Positions 44,587 to 56,480 of a stretch of DNA of 64,000 nucleotides are shown piece by piece. Position 1 is the first letter of the stretch, and each line of letters begins with the position of its first letter. Origin of the DNA: Babylonia areolata (taxonomy: Eukaryota; Mollusca; Gastropoda; Neogastropoda; Buccinidae); assembly GCF_041734735.1 (NCBI RefSeq), contig NC_134900.1:30494870-30558869 (forward strand), read 5' to 3'. The position numbers were made by a program, and so were the translations under genes. The notes beneath the pieces were generated by a model that saw only the letters and a program-made list of their open reading frames with translations, was not told where the DNA came from and made no database searches.

Positions 44587-45598
44587 GAATGAATGAACAA
44601 GTGGGCTGAATTGTTTAAAGAAGGACGGAGCAGTGTTGAGGATGAAGACAGGCCTGGAAGGCCTTCAGAAGTGAGGTCTCCTGAGGTGATCGAATCAGTC
44701 AATGACCTCATTCAGTCTGACAGAAGGGTGACAGTGGATGACATTGCAAGGACTTTGAGCTTATCTGTTGGGACAGCACACAAAATTGTCCATGATGACC
44801 TTGGCTACTCGAAGGTCAGCTGCCGGTGGGTGCCAAAGATGCTTACTCCAGAGCACAAACAGAGGAGGGTCGAGTTGTCCCAGCAGTGTCTCTGCCGCTA
44901 TGAGAAGGATGGTGATGAGTTTCTGAAGAAGGTGGTCACATGTGACGAGACATGGGTTTGGCACTATGAGCCTGAGTCCAAACGGCAGTCCATGGAGTGG
45001 AAGCACGTAGGCTCTCCAGTGAAGAAGAAGTTCAAGTCCCAGCGGTCCACGAGGAAGGTGATGCTCACCGTTTTTGGGATATCCAAGGCCCTATCACCAT
45101 TTCATTCCTTGAGAAAGGAAGCACTGTGAACAGTGCCAACTACTGTGAACTGCTGAGGCAGGTCAAGAAAGACATAAAGAACAAACGCAGGGGTCATCAG
45201 TCAGAAGGAGTCATCTTGCATCATGACAACGCAAGGCCTCACACAGCAGCCCGAATGGTGCAGACCATCAACGAGCTGGGCTGGGAACTGCTCCCTCATC
45301 CCCCTTACAGCCCAGACCTTGCCCCTTCAGACTTTCACCTGTTTGGTCCCTTGAAAGCGTTCACGAGAGGCACGAACTTTGAAAGTGACGATGAAGTCAA
45401 AAGTGTTGTGAGCGACTGGCTGAGACATCAGTCCAAAGATTTTTACGCTGAGGGAATACGGAAGCTTGTGCACAGATTGGAAAAGTGTGTGACAGTGCTG
45501 GGAGACTATGTTAAAAAAGAAAAGAAAAAGTAAGCTTCTATCTGTATTAGAAGTCCTTATACCGAAAAATTCACCTTATTTATTGAATGACCCTCGTA
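44587..45598 (+). mobile_element. mariner-type DNA transposon, 5'-truncated
   Basis: The 3' end is intact: reading in from the right, TACGAGGGTCATTCAATAAA then TAAGGTGAATTTTT is a typical mariner terminal repeat, closing at a TA dinucleotide (45597-45598). The 5' terminal repeat and the first part of the transposase are missing. The array sequence joins directly to the middle of the DNA-binding region. Minisatellite of the same motif family resumes after the element (from 45610), so it probably landed inside the array and then lost its left part. Confidence 0.85.
44593..45533 (+). pseudogene. mariner transposase relic (D,D34D), N-terminus missing, one frameshift
   Basis: 44593-45075 reads KWAELFKEGRSSVEDEDRPG RPS, a helix-turn-helix linker, then VTCDETWVWHYEPESKRQS (first catalytic Asp). 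The frame then shifts at the T-run near 45071-45075, apparently one T short, and continues WDIQGPITISFLEKGSTVNS ... ILHHDNARPHTAA ... YSPDLAPSDFHLF to a stop at 45533. Exactly 34 residues separate the second and third Asp (HDN and PSD), the mariner signature. All three Asp are present. The loss of the N-terminal half of the DNA-binding domain and the frameshift make it non-autonomous. Confidence 0.9.
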
Positions 45599-45604
45599 CA
45601 TCGT

Positions 45605-46190
45605 CCATTACAGGATTACAGGAGTATACTCACTGAGTAATGGATGCAAGCATCCTGTGCTTTCAGGATTGTTCCAGTTGATGAATGGATTGAGCCCTCC
45701 TTTAAGGATTGTTCCTCTTGATGAATGGATAGAGGTATCCTCATCTGAATGGATGAAGAAACCATCCTTTCAGGATTGTTCCAATTGATGAATGGATAGA
45801 GGTATCCTCATCTGAATGGATGAAGAAACCTTCCTTTCAGGATTGTTCCAGTTGATGAATGGATAGAGGTATCCTCATCTGAATGGATGAAGAATCCTTC
45901 CTTTCAGGATTGTTCCAATTGATGAATGGATAGAGGTATCCTCATCTGAATGGATGAAGAAACCTTCCTTTCAGGATTGTTCCAACTGATGAATGGATAG
46001 AGGTATCCTCATCTGAATGGATGAAGAAACCTTCCTTTCAGGATTGTTCCAATTGATGAATGGATAGAGGTATCCTCATTTGAATGGATGAAGAAGCCTT
46101 CCTTTCAGGATTGTTCCAATTGATGAATGGATAGAGGTATCCTCATCTGAATGGATGAAGAAGCCTTCCTTTCAGGATTCCTTTCATGAT
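45605..46190 (+). repeat. 67-bp minisatellite, right of the mariner
   Basis: Six to seven copies of TCCTCATCTGAATGGATGAA, GAAACCTTCCTTTCAGGATT and GTTCCAATTGATGAATGGAT AGAGGTA. The AGGATTGTTCC-ATTGATGAATGGAT core is clearly related to AGGATTACACCCATTGAGGAATGGAT of the 48-bp array left of the mariner. Confidence 0.9.
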
Positions 46191-46376
46191 TGGCACAAAT
46201 GGTTAGCCTGTATTCTGACTTCACTCATTTTATTGTTTCTTAAACATGTGTATGTCCTGAGGTGAGAGTTTTCTTCTGTGTTTGTTCGTTGTCAACTTTT
46301 TCTTTCTCCACTGGACAAAAGTGAATGTCTGAACAGTGTCTAATAACACAATGGTTTGCAAGTTTAGTGTTATAGT

Positions 46377-46420
<44 letters not shown>

Positions 46421-46943
46421 TTGAGAGTCGGTTTTAGAATCTGCAGGTTTCTGTAGTGTTAGGTCAGTGAATTGCATTATTTATATTTTATTTGTATTTT
46501 ATATATATATATATATATATATAAGATTTCTGCCAACAAGAATGCATGCTTTTGCTGCAGGTGAATGAATATTATAATTTTTGTGTATTTCCAAGGGCAT
46601 TATCATTAATTTTGTTGAATCATCATGGGTCTGTCTGCCTCTCAGGAGGAGCGAGGTGACGTGGTTTTGAGTGTTACCGAGCAGTGTAGGTCAGTGAGTT
46701 AGTAAGGTATATTATTATGAGTTGTTTAAGATTTTTTCTTCTTCTTCTTTAAATGAATAGCACACCAGCAGAACAGATGGTGTGTTTGAGGTGTGCATGC
46801 TTGTAAAGAGGGGAGGAAAATGTTAAAGGGGTACGTGTGTGTGTGTGTGTGTGCCCTTGTATTTATAGGGATAAAAGATAGACAGAACTCTGTGTGTGTG
46901 TGTGCGTGTGTGTGTGCGTGTGTGTGTGCGTGTGTGTGTGTGT

Positions 46944-46993
<50 letters not shown>

Positions 46994-47529
46994 CCATGTA
47001 AAGACTGAGATAAAGGTGGGTGGGACATGTTAGACATGCATCAAGTTTGGTGACAGGATGGAGGGGGAGGGGGTGAAGATGTAAGGGGGGTGGGGGTGGG
47101 GAGGGGCTGAAGGAGAGGGGGTTGGGGGGTGGGGGGGTATTTGAAGCCTCAGCATTTAAAACTTATGGTTTTTCTTTTATTTTATCTTATTTATTTTTGT
47201 CCATATACTTTTAAAAAGAATGTGTAGGTCCTGATTTTGGTTCAGTACCTTTTTTGTTCCTCCCTTTTTTCTTTCTTTTTTTTTTTTTTTTTTACTTTCT
47301 CCTTAAAAAAAAATCTGGATTCTTATTAGATTTATATTTGCCTATACTGTTATTATTTCCAAATCCAGCCACAAGTCCGTTTCAGATCTTCAGACATGGG
47401 CATTACGGAAGGAAGCGTTTAGCATGTTGTTTAACAAACGTAAGGGCACCATTTTCTTGAAATACCTCATTTAGTGAATAGAGATAGATCTGTTTGTGAA
47501 CTTGTTTACTTGATAATGGTAGGTTTAAA

Positions 47530-47569
<40 letters not shown>

Positions 47570-48155
47570 CTTGGGATTGGTTTATTGAATGAGAGTTTGA
47601 CAGTCCCGATATGGCCCTGTGCACGTCGGCTGGACTGTAAGCATCAAAGAATAAGAATATTGAATGAGAGTGTTCAAGGGCTTTGAATAGAATTAAACAT
47701 GAATTAATAAGCTGAGGTTGAGAATGTTAAAGTACTGTGAAACCTTTGAAGAAATTAAACGCTCCTGAATCAGTTGTTGACTGATTAAAATCATTGAATG
47801 ATACCAGGGGGGTATATATAGCAAGACGATCACTGTATTAAGCATCATACTGTTGTGACTGTTGTAACGTTTGGTATCCATAACTTTCGTCGAGTTTTGT
47901 TATGATGCTAAGTTTGGGGGCATTATGATTGGCACAAATGGTGAGCCTGTATTCTGACTTCACTCTGCAAGGCTTTGAAGTAAGGGAAAGTATCACCTCA
48001 CTATCAACAGCTTTAGTTTGGGCAGGATTACCTCCCTTTATTATTATTATTATTATTTTATTTATTTATTTATTTTTTTTACATTTCCCAATCGGGCAGT
48101 ATATGTATATCTGTTTATATTTGTGTAATATATATGTATAACAAAAGGTGATAGA

Positions 48156-48161
48156 AATAAA
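48156..48161 (+). terminator. First canonical AATAAA after the FoxP stop codon
   Basis: By eye this is the first AATAAA on the + strand downstream of 37731, with GT-rich sequence following. If it serves FoxP, the 3' UTR would exceed 10 kb; a variant signal closer to the stop is equally possible. Another AATAAA is near 54582. Confidence 0.2.
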
Positions 48162-49332
48162 GAAGAAAGTGGCAGGACGTGTTATTTGTTCACAGTAAAT
48201 GGCGGAGCACACAAAAATAGTTTGCATCGAACTTGTGTCCAACTGACCGTGACAGTTTTATTAATCTGATGTTGAATGTGCTATTCCTCGACAGCGTTGA
48301 TGGAATATGTTGTGTGTTTGAACCAAATAGAATTTGTTCAGACCAAGGTAGGCACCAGTATATCACATTTATTTTATTTTATTTTTATTTTTTTAATTTA
48401 CTTTTATCCATGTGTTACTTTTCTGAGTGGGGGGGGGGGGGGATTTTTGATGTGGCTTGGAGTTGCATTGGTCTGACTTTACTACTCTTATCTGTTATCA
48501 CAGGGCCAAACTAGTGGCCCCCATGTTCCCCAGTTTGGCCCCCATGTCAAATAAGACCCTGGCTCATTTTCCTGAATTACGCGTCTTTGTTTTAAATGTG
48601 TACAGATTGTGGTAGTGGTGACAAATTGCACAGGATGTTTAAAGTGCATGAGTGTTTTTGATGTTGCACTGGGGAAAGAATTGAAATTTTGTTTTCTGTT
48701 GTTGTTGTTGTTGTCTGCTTGTCCAGTTTCAAACAAATTTTTGCTGAAGGAAGGAATGTTTGCGTTCCTAAACGTGGAAGTATGGTTTGTTTAGTGCCCA
48801 GTCCACGCTGCAAACAATTACCTCTGGACGAAAGTGATTGATTGATTGGTTGGGGGTCTCTTGACGTCCATCTTGTTTTCATGGCCACAACCTGATAACT
48901 GCTGTTCCTTTTGCTTTTTTTTTTTGCTGTGGGTGGTGGTTGTAGACTCTGGGTGGGTGAGGGTTTAGGGAGGGAGGGGTTTTTTTTTGGTTTTTTTTTC
49001 TCTTTCAGTTTTTGGTCAAAGCGAGTGTTGTTCTTCTCTGCTTTTACGTCTAAGAAAAAGAGTGATGTTAAATGGTAAAGTGAGGGTATTTTTTTTTTTT
49101 TTTTTTTTTTTTTTAGAAGAGGGAAGAAATGGGTGGTATGAGTCAAGCAGCTGACTGATTGTTTTTGTGTTTGTCAATTGGCTGGGGTTGCTGAGAGAAG
49201 GGGGTTGAAGGGGGGGGGGGGATGGGTTTGGGAAGAGGGTGGGGGTGGTTTTATTGTTGATGGAATTTTTCACAGTATGATTTTCGTCCATGGTCACTTC
49301 CTGTCCTTTACCTGCCCTGTTCTCTTTCATTT

Positions 49333-49755
49333 TTGTCTTTGTTTGTTGTTGTTGTTTGTTTGTTTGTTGTTGTTTGTTTGTTTGTTGTTTGTTTGTTGTT
49401 TGTTTGTTGTTTGTTTGTTTGTTGTTGTTTGTTTGTTGTTGTTGTTTGTTTGTTTGTTTGTTGTTGTTTGTTATTTGTTTGTTTGGTGTTTGTTTGTTGT
49501 TGTTTGTTTGTCTGTTGTTTGTTTGTTGTTGTTTGGTGTTTGTTTGTTTGTTGTTGTTTGTTTGTTGTTGTTTGTTTGTTGTTGTTGTTTGTTTGTTGTT
49601 GTTTGGTGTTTGTTTGTTTGTTGTTGTTTGTTTGTTGTTGTTTGTTTGTTGTTTGTTTGTTGTTTGTTTGTTTGTTGTTGTTTGTTTGTTGTTTGTTTGT
49701 TTGTTGTTTGTTTGTTTGTTTGTTGTTGTTGTTTGTTTGTTTGTCTGTTTTTGCT
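49333..49755 (+). repeat. Compound (GTTT)n/(GTT)n microsatellite, ~420 bp
   Basis: An irregular alternation of GTTT and GTT units with occasional GGTGTTT and TCTG variants. It is open in all three + frames, giving Cys/Leu/Phe/Val strings with no coding meaning. Confidence 0.92.
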
Positions 49756-50431
49756 ACACTGATTCTGTCATCTTTCATCTTGTTAATATCTAACCAGAAA
49801 GGTGTGAAAGTCTATTGAGAAACTTCTGATAAAGTAAAATTCATTGACTTGCACATGATGTTAACTCGCTTACTTAATTATATCTTCTTTTTTTTTTTTT
49901 CTTCTTCTTCTTTTTATAAAGCAACTGCCAGCTGATGATTTATTTGATGGGAGAGGGTTTGGAGGGGGCGGGAGAGGGTGGGGGTGGGGGGAGCTGGACT
50001 GACAGATTGGTCTACTTTTGTGTGGAATTACTAGAGAGCTACCTCAGTGGATGTCAAAGCAACCCTCACAGTGCCTAAGGACTTACTGAAACAAAACTTT
50101 TTTTTTTCCTTTTGTGTGATGATGATGATTGGGACTATGTTGTAAAGTATGATTTTTTTTTTTTTTATTTTTTTTTTATGAAGAAAGTGGATGCATATGG
50201 TTATTATGATGTTCATATTCACATTGTTAAAAACGTATCTCTTGTGCTGCCTTGGCATCTTATTTTGAATACTTGTATCTGAGAGTTTTGAAAAAAAAAG
50301 GGAAAGGAAGTGCGTTGGGCTCAATGTACATGCGCAAACACACAAGCGTATGAAGTGTTTGTGTTGTTAATCATTGAAAAGACAGACACAGGTTCAGGCA
50401 TGTGCGTGCAGGTTTGTGTGTGTGTGTGTGC

Positions 50432-50470
<39 letters not shown>

Positions 50471-50831
50471 CATGATGTACATGTATGTACATGCACTCAC
50501 ATGAAACAGTTTTTTTTTTTCCTGCTTGATATGTGTACTTTTTGAAGAACATATCCTCCTCAGTTGTCACATAGGATTTCAAAACCAATCACTTAAGTGT
50601 TGCTTTCAGTCCATTTTCTTCTCTCTCTTTTTTTTTTTTTTTTTTCAATATATGAAATATACAAAGATGAATTTTAACAGCATCTCTTTGCCTTTTTGAA
50701 GAACCTCACCCAGCTTATATATATATATATACATACTTTACTATGATGTGGACCTCAACCAACAGCCATTGCCTTTGTCTGACACTGTCTGGCTTTGTTA
50801 TTGTGTGTGTGTAATTGTTTGGCTATGTCAC

Positions 50832-50872
<41 letters not shown>

Positions 50873-51862
50873 TTTTCTTGTTATGTCACTATCATTGTCT
50901 GTCATGACATCAAGTTTTGGTTGATGTCGTGATAAGTGTCGCCTGCTGGTGAAGGGGAAGAATTTTTGTGTGGCTTGGCTATGTTACTGTGGTCTGGTCT
51001 GAACTGGATTCGTGGAGAAAGACGTTAGGCTGCAAGGTGAATACTTGTTCGTTAATGAATGTATTGGGAAGCGCACCAAAATGGTTGTCATTCCACTCTG
51101 AGCACGCTGAGGTGTAGTTCACAGGAGTGACTTGAAAGATAGATAGATAGATAGACCTTGGGTCTTAAGTGTTGTGAAACACTTGACGTTCTTGTAGAAA
51201 GAATCAGGTCCTGGATGTTGGACTGCCAAGCTGCTGGAAGGCTGACCTTGAAGTTTTCTGTTCATGTCATATTGTCATTGTGTGGTTGTGTCAGTCTGGA
51301 GTGTTCTGTGTCTCTTGGACATTCTTGTCAGAGAGAATGCAAGTCCTGGATATTGGACTGTCAAGGAAAGTTGTCTGTCTGTGTTAGTGTCATTGTCTGG
51401 TTATGTCCATGGGTATGTCACTGTCTGGTTGTGTCGCTGTGTGCGTTATTGTCTGGTTATCAGCTGTTATGTCATTGTGCTTGTGGTTGGTTATCTCTGT
51501 GTATATATCATTGTGTGAGGTTGAGTGTATTTTTCTTTTTCTTGTTACTTTTTTTTTCTTCTCCTTTTGAGGGCTGGATGAAAAAAAGAAAACAGAAAAA
51601 AAACAACCCAACATGTTGCTTAATCTGTTATCCTCGGAAAATAAAATTTCTTCAGTTCAACTATTTGTCATTGTCTGGTTATGTCACAGTGAAATAGAAA
51701 CCATTGCTGTCTTTAAAAAAATATTTTATCAGACCTGTTTTACTGTTGGATCTGACGATCAAATGAATGTTGCAAGCCTCACTTTTATTTGTGTGCCAAT
51801 GATGCAGTTGTTCGTTTTTCCCTGTTTAGACGACTTTGCTGTTGATCTTTGATTTATCAGAT

Positions 51863-51895
<33 letters not shown>

Positions 51896-52434
51896 GAAGC
51901 ATGCTGTAGACATTTGTTTGGTTTCCATGGTAATTGTGTGTTCTCTGGAGTTTCCATGACAAAACCAGTTTATCAACATTTTTCAAAACCATTTTTCTTG
52001 ATAGTCGTGTGGTAGTTTGTTTCATCTTGGTGTGTTTGGGCAAAAACTAACATGTTGTGAGTGGTTATTAGAGACTGTCGCTGTTAGAAGTTTGATTGTA
52101 CGACATTCGTCTTGTGTAATGAATCAGTTGTTAAGTGAAACACAGATTCACTTCCATGTAGACTGAAAACTGGATTTGTGGAATTTACATAGATATGTGT
52201 GTTAGACCTAACTAGTTAATGATGTACTTCAGAAGAAGAAAAAAAGAAGCTATCTTTAGGTGAATGATAAAACAGCAGGTATGTTTTGAGAAATTGTTTT
52301 ATTGTGAAATTCATGATTGACTGATCAGAATGTTCAGTTTGTCGAGGAGTGGATAGTTTGATTTTGTTTGTATTTATCTATTATTTTTTTATTTATATTT
52401 TTTATTTTAATTATTATTTTTATTTTTATTTTTT

Positions 52435-52563
52435 TCTCAAGGCCTGACTAAGCGTGTTGGGTTATGCTGCTGGTCAGGCATCTGCTTTGCAGATGTGGTG
52501 TAGCATATATGGATTTGGCCGAACGCAGTGATGCCTCCTTGAGCTACTGATACTGATACTGAT
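52435..52563 (+). mobile_element. SINE-like element, family C, with (ACTGAT)n tail
   Basis: Best-preserved copy: CTCAAGGCCTGACTAAGCGT, a GGTCAGGCATCTGC block, then CCTCCTTGAGCTACTGATAC tail units. An AT-rich TTTATTTATT tract precedes it, as at 2507-2642. Confidence 0.75.
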
Positions 52564-54991
52564 TGTCAAGATTGAGTGAGTGTGTAGTTAATTTTCAATT
52601 ATTTTCAATGCCATATAAAACAACAACAAAAGTTTGAAAGCACCAAGAAGAAAGTCTTCCAAGTGAATTTCTCATGTTTAGAAAAAGTTCTTGAATGTTG
52701 TTAAAATTTTATTGTTTTGATTTTTGGTTGAGTGTGTGGGTGGGGAAGGTTTGAAGAGTGTGCACATTGCAGTTTTTTTGTGTTTATTTTATTATGCAAA
52801 CCATTATATATTTTTAGCAGCAAGATTTCAATGTTGATTTGAAAGTTATTGTTTTCTTTTATATACTGATGAGAAACGAGAAAGAATTCATCATGGCAAT
52901 ACTACCTACCTCCAGGAGTGTGAATCTTCTCTCCTCACACTTGATTACTCCCCCCCCTGTGGAAACATGGAATATTTCCGTAGACTTTTTGCAGATTTCT
53001 GTATTCAAAGAAAGTGAAACATTTTACATAGTAATAATTATCACTGATTGTGGTAACTGGATATACTTCAGTGCAAAGCACAGAGGCTGGGTGGGCATTG
53101 TAGGTGTTTCTGTGGAAATATTAGACATTACTGCTGTTACTGTTGACAGCACTAATTAACACTCTCCTCCCACCATTGGTATTTCAGTGTGTTCCGTAAA
53201 ATACATAGGCGAATGCTTGCTTCCACACATGGATCATTTTGCTTAATTAAAAACAATTCACAAAGTGCTAATCTGTATTCAAAGGTCGTTTATCAGAAGG
53301 CACATAATCATTTAGCTTAATTGTTAACATTTCAGAATAGTGATTGTCTTTATGCAAATGTCATGTCAGAAGATACCATTCTGCCCACATACATGCTGAC
53401 ATAACAAAAAATGATCCGTGGGACTCTCATTGTAGTCCCAGGACGTGGTGATTGATGGGGGGAATACAGTACCTCTTGTTTTTGAGAGTTTGGTGTTGTT
53501 TTAAATCAGACTGGTGATTGTTGAGCATGCATCTGATTTTGGTATTTGATGTGTATTTGAGGACATTGGTACATTGAAGTGGATTGTTAAGGTAGTGGGC
53601 CACTGTGTGTGGGGAGAGAGAGTGTAGATAGCTGAATTTGTGGTCATCATGTTGATGCTTATCATCCTTTTTTTTTTCTTTTTAAAAGATTTTACTTAAG
53701 AATCAAGGTCAGGATAATTGTTTTACTACCTGGTTGTGATGTTGAATAGTTTTAACTTACGTCAGTCTTTTTTGTTTTTGTTTTATCATTGTTGCATGTA
53801 TGTTTGCCATGCCATTTCTGTATCCGCTGGCCTTTCAGACTGATCAGGTGAGTGTTTCTGATCAACGTGTGTGTGTATGTGTGTGTTTGTTTACCGGGTC
53901 AGGTGTTGCATGCATTTATGAGAAAGAACATGTATGAAATGTTTGTCATTGTATCAGTGCGGCAGAGTACAATCAACACAAATTAAGAGTTGGCATTGCC
54001 AAGTTATCCGTTAGCAGTTGTTAGAAGGGGTGGTGGTTTTGTCTCATATGCTTAACAGTCCATGTGTTGTGTGAAATGAAATGAGATGTTTATATTTTGG
54101 TAGAATTATATAGTGGGTTTTTTTTCTTTTCTTTTGACAAGAAGAAAGTGCAGGCCAGAAAAGAAACAGTGTGACCAGCTTGCAAGATGTTCACACACAG
54201 TCCTGGTTGATGTTATTGGAGGGATCAAACAGCTGGAGAGAGAGGAAGGTTTTATTCTTTATCTGCAGGGATCAAGTCTGCGTACACTGGTACAGGATTA
54301 GATGCAGTCAGAAGTGTGGTTCCTGATTTTTTTGCATATACATTACAGTGATTTCTGATGTGCATCTTTTTTTCTTCTGACTTTGGTCAACAAGATGTGT
54401 TTAGTGGGTGAATTTATTGTTCCGTCTCAATAAGATGTGTTTAGAAAGAGAATTTATTGTTCTTTCAATTCTGAACCAGGAATGGGGTTGGTTACTTTGT
54501 CTCTTGGAGCATTTCTTTGATGGGTTGGGTATGACAGTGTGTAACATTTGCACTTTACTGAAATCTAGATAAAAGTTTAATAATAAAGAATTGATTTTCT
54601 CACAAGCGCAGTCATGGTCAGTTTGGGTTAGGCGTGTGGGAAAAAACCCAGCTCATTTAATTAAAGCAGACGTCAACCAAGCCCCGCACAGAAAGCAGGC
54701 CAATTCCTTTGTGTTTCATGTTGGTTGATGACTGTACAGAAAGAAGGGGAAGTGGATGCTTGTCAAGCTGCACAGCTGTGTTTCAAAACGCTAATGATCC
54801 ACAGAGAAACAGTGCTGAGGCTGCAGTCTACATGTGCTGGTCTCTCCTTTGGTAAAAACCTTGTCATGCCTGCACTGCTGTTTGGAAATATTGTTGCTGG
54901 TCAAGACAGGCTGTGTACAGAATGTTTCCGCTAAAAAAAAAAAAAAAAAATGTGCATGCATGCTGATCTGGCTGAGAAAAGACCACTGTAG

Positions 54992-55145
54992 AAAGGAATG
55001 TTCCTGCTATCAAATTGATGTCTGTGTGTACAAAGGAATGTTCCAGTAAGCAGATGCTTCTCTCTGTGTACAAAGGAATGTTCCAGTTAGCAGATGCTTG
55101 TCTCTGTGTACAAAGGAATGTTCCTGTTAGCAAATTGATGTCTGT
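54992..55145 (+). repeat. ~43-bp tandem repeat, four copies
   Basis: Copies of GTACAAAGGAATGTTCC(A/T)G, TTAGCAGATGCTTGTCTCTG T. The first and last units end AAATTGATGTCTG, the two middle ones GCAGATGCTTCTCT. Confidence 0.85.
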
Positions 55146-56229
55146 TTTTTTTTTTGGTTTTTAAGTTGTTGTCCTGTGTCCCTGTGTGGGGAGGGAGGAC
55201 AGGTGTACACAATTCTGATCTCACTGTGTTTGACAGTGTCACAGGCTCTGACGTCAGTGTACAGTTTCCTGTATCTGCCTTGGTGTTGTCACATGTTTTA
55301 CTTCTGTCGGAACACTGGTCCATACTGGCATTACCCAACAGAGTGACAGATTTTTTTTTCTTCTCCATTGTGGGGTTTGGGGGGGGGGGATGAATGAATG
55401 CTGTTTTTTCACTGGAAAGTGTGTCCATCACTATTTTCTTCATGTTTATGTTGGATCTATTTGGTTTCTGTCTTCCGTTTTCATGCAGATGTGAGGGAAG
55501 CTTCCTGTTTATTTGATTGATCGAATTGTTCATTCTGTTGCATTATGCATAATTCTTGACATGGTCAATGAGCAAGTCATGGACTCCTGTGTTTAATGGG
55601 CCAGACCATTCTCCCTACCTATTGACCACCCCATCAGATTGGTATGTTGGTACCAAGAACAGGAGACTAGTTGCCACAAAGATTAAAAAAAGTTTAATTA
55701 TCAGTGCATGGAACGGGAAAACATGCACACATCAATATGGGGGTGGGGGGGCTTAAACTTTACATTTATGTAGAGGGTAAGGTGGTCAAATTTTCAATTG
55801 TTTGCTTTTCCATTTAGTTAAAATTCCCCATTGTGTGATGGTAATGTCGAGCATTATGTTTGGTGTCATGTACTGAACCTTGTCAAACTGGTGCAAACTT
55901 GGCCTGTTGGTTTGCCCAAATTTCGCAGCTAAATCAGTAATAAGACACCCAGCCAAGTCCGCCCTCTCCTAGCCATCATTTTCTGAGCTAACGAAGATTC
56001 TAGATGTGTGGAATGATTTTGTGATAGAGTGGTCAAATGCATGGAGAGAATAGACCACAGGTTTGAAATGTGGAGAATAGATGCTTTTTGTCAAAGGGAA
56101 AAAATATGAAGGAAACATGTTTCATCAGTTCCACCCACACAGAAATGCAGTGTTTTGAAAATTTGCTGTATGCCATCCATAAACCTTGACCTTGTGTGCT
56201 TCCAAAACTTGAAATTTTCCACAAATCAA

Positions 56230-56480
56230 CCAATGAGAACCAAGTACGCTATCCAATGAAAATACAGATTTATTGGCCAATCAGTACCCATTTTGTGTAC
56301 CTCGTTCTAATTGGCTTGCAGTGACAGGCTTCCTCATTGGCCATCAGTACCCATTTTGTGTAGCTCGTTCTAATTGGCTTGCAGTGACAGGCTTCCTCAT
56401 TGGTTGAGTTTGCAGTGAGCAGTACTCAGTTCTCAGGAAATTTGAGGTATATAAGAAGGCACACCTGTAGGGGTGGAGGT
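56230..56480 (+). promoter_or_regulatory. CCAAT-box cluster followed by a TATA box (candidate promoter)
   Basis: CCAAT occurs at 56230, 56253 and 56277, and its inverse ATTGG at 56272, 56310, 56336, 56373 and 56399: eight boxes in about 175 bp. TATATAAG follows at 56448-56455. Three of the ATTGG boxes belong to a ~63-bp direct duplication (about 56281-56403). CCAAT boxes upstream of TATA are the usual arrangement of strong NF-Y-dependent promoters. I cannot identify the gene it would drive. Confidence 0.45.
56277..56405 (+). repeat. Direct duplication (~63 bp x 2) inside the CCAAT cluster
   Basis: ATCAGTACCCATTTTGTGTA, CTCGTTCTAATTGGCTTGCA and GTGACAGGCTTCCTCATTGG occur twice back to back with one base difference (ACC versus AGC before TCG). 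Confidence 0.9.

Larger units (their letters stand above)
46191..56200. other. 10-kb stretch without a recognised gene
   Basis: Contains GT microsatellites (46380-46400, 46830-46990, 50416-50469), a GTTT/GTT tract (49333-49755), (TA)n at 46500-46522 and 47539-47567, one SINE-like copy (52435-52563), a 43-bp repeat (54992-55145) and many T runs. No splice-compatible conserved exon was found on either strand. Confidence 0.6.

Noticed and set aside
42381-44592. Coding repeat protein of 16-residue units (207, 143 and 331 codons)
   Set aside because: The opposite strand is equally open, frames change between higher-order units, there are no flanking exons or sensible start, and the pattern follows from a 48-bp period.
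41905-46190. CRISPR-like array
   Set aside because: Units are directly contiguous variants of each other without unique spacers of constant length, and the locus is in an animal genome.
49308-49818. Open frames of 150-190 codons rich in Cys/Leu/Phe or Asn/Thr/Lys/Gln
   Set aside because: Pure translation of a GTTT/GTT microsatellite; several frames on both strands are open at once.
53830-53850. Microexon-like string CTTTCAG-ACTGATCAG-GTGAGTG
   Set aside because: Good splice consensus, but it lies 16 kb after the FoxP stop codon with no partner exons; such strings are expected by chance.
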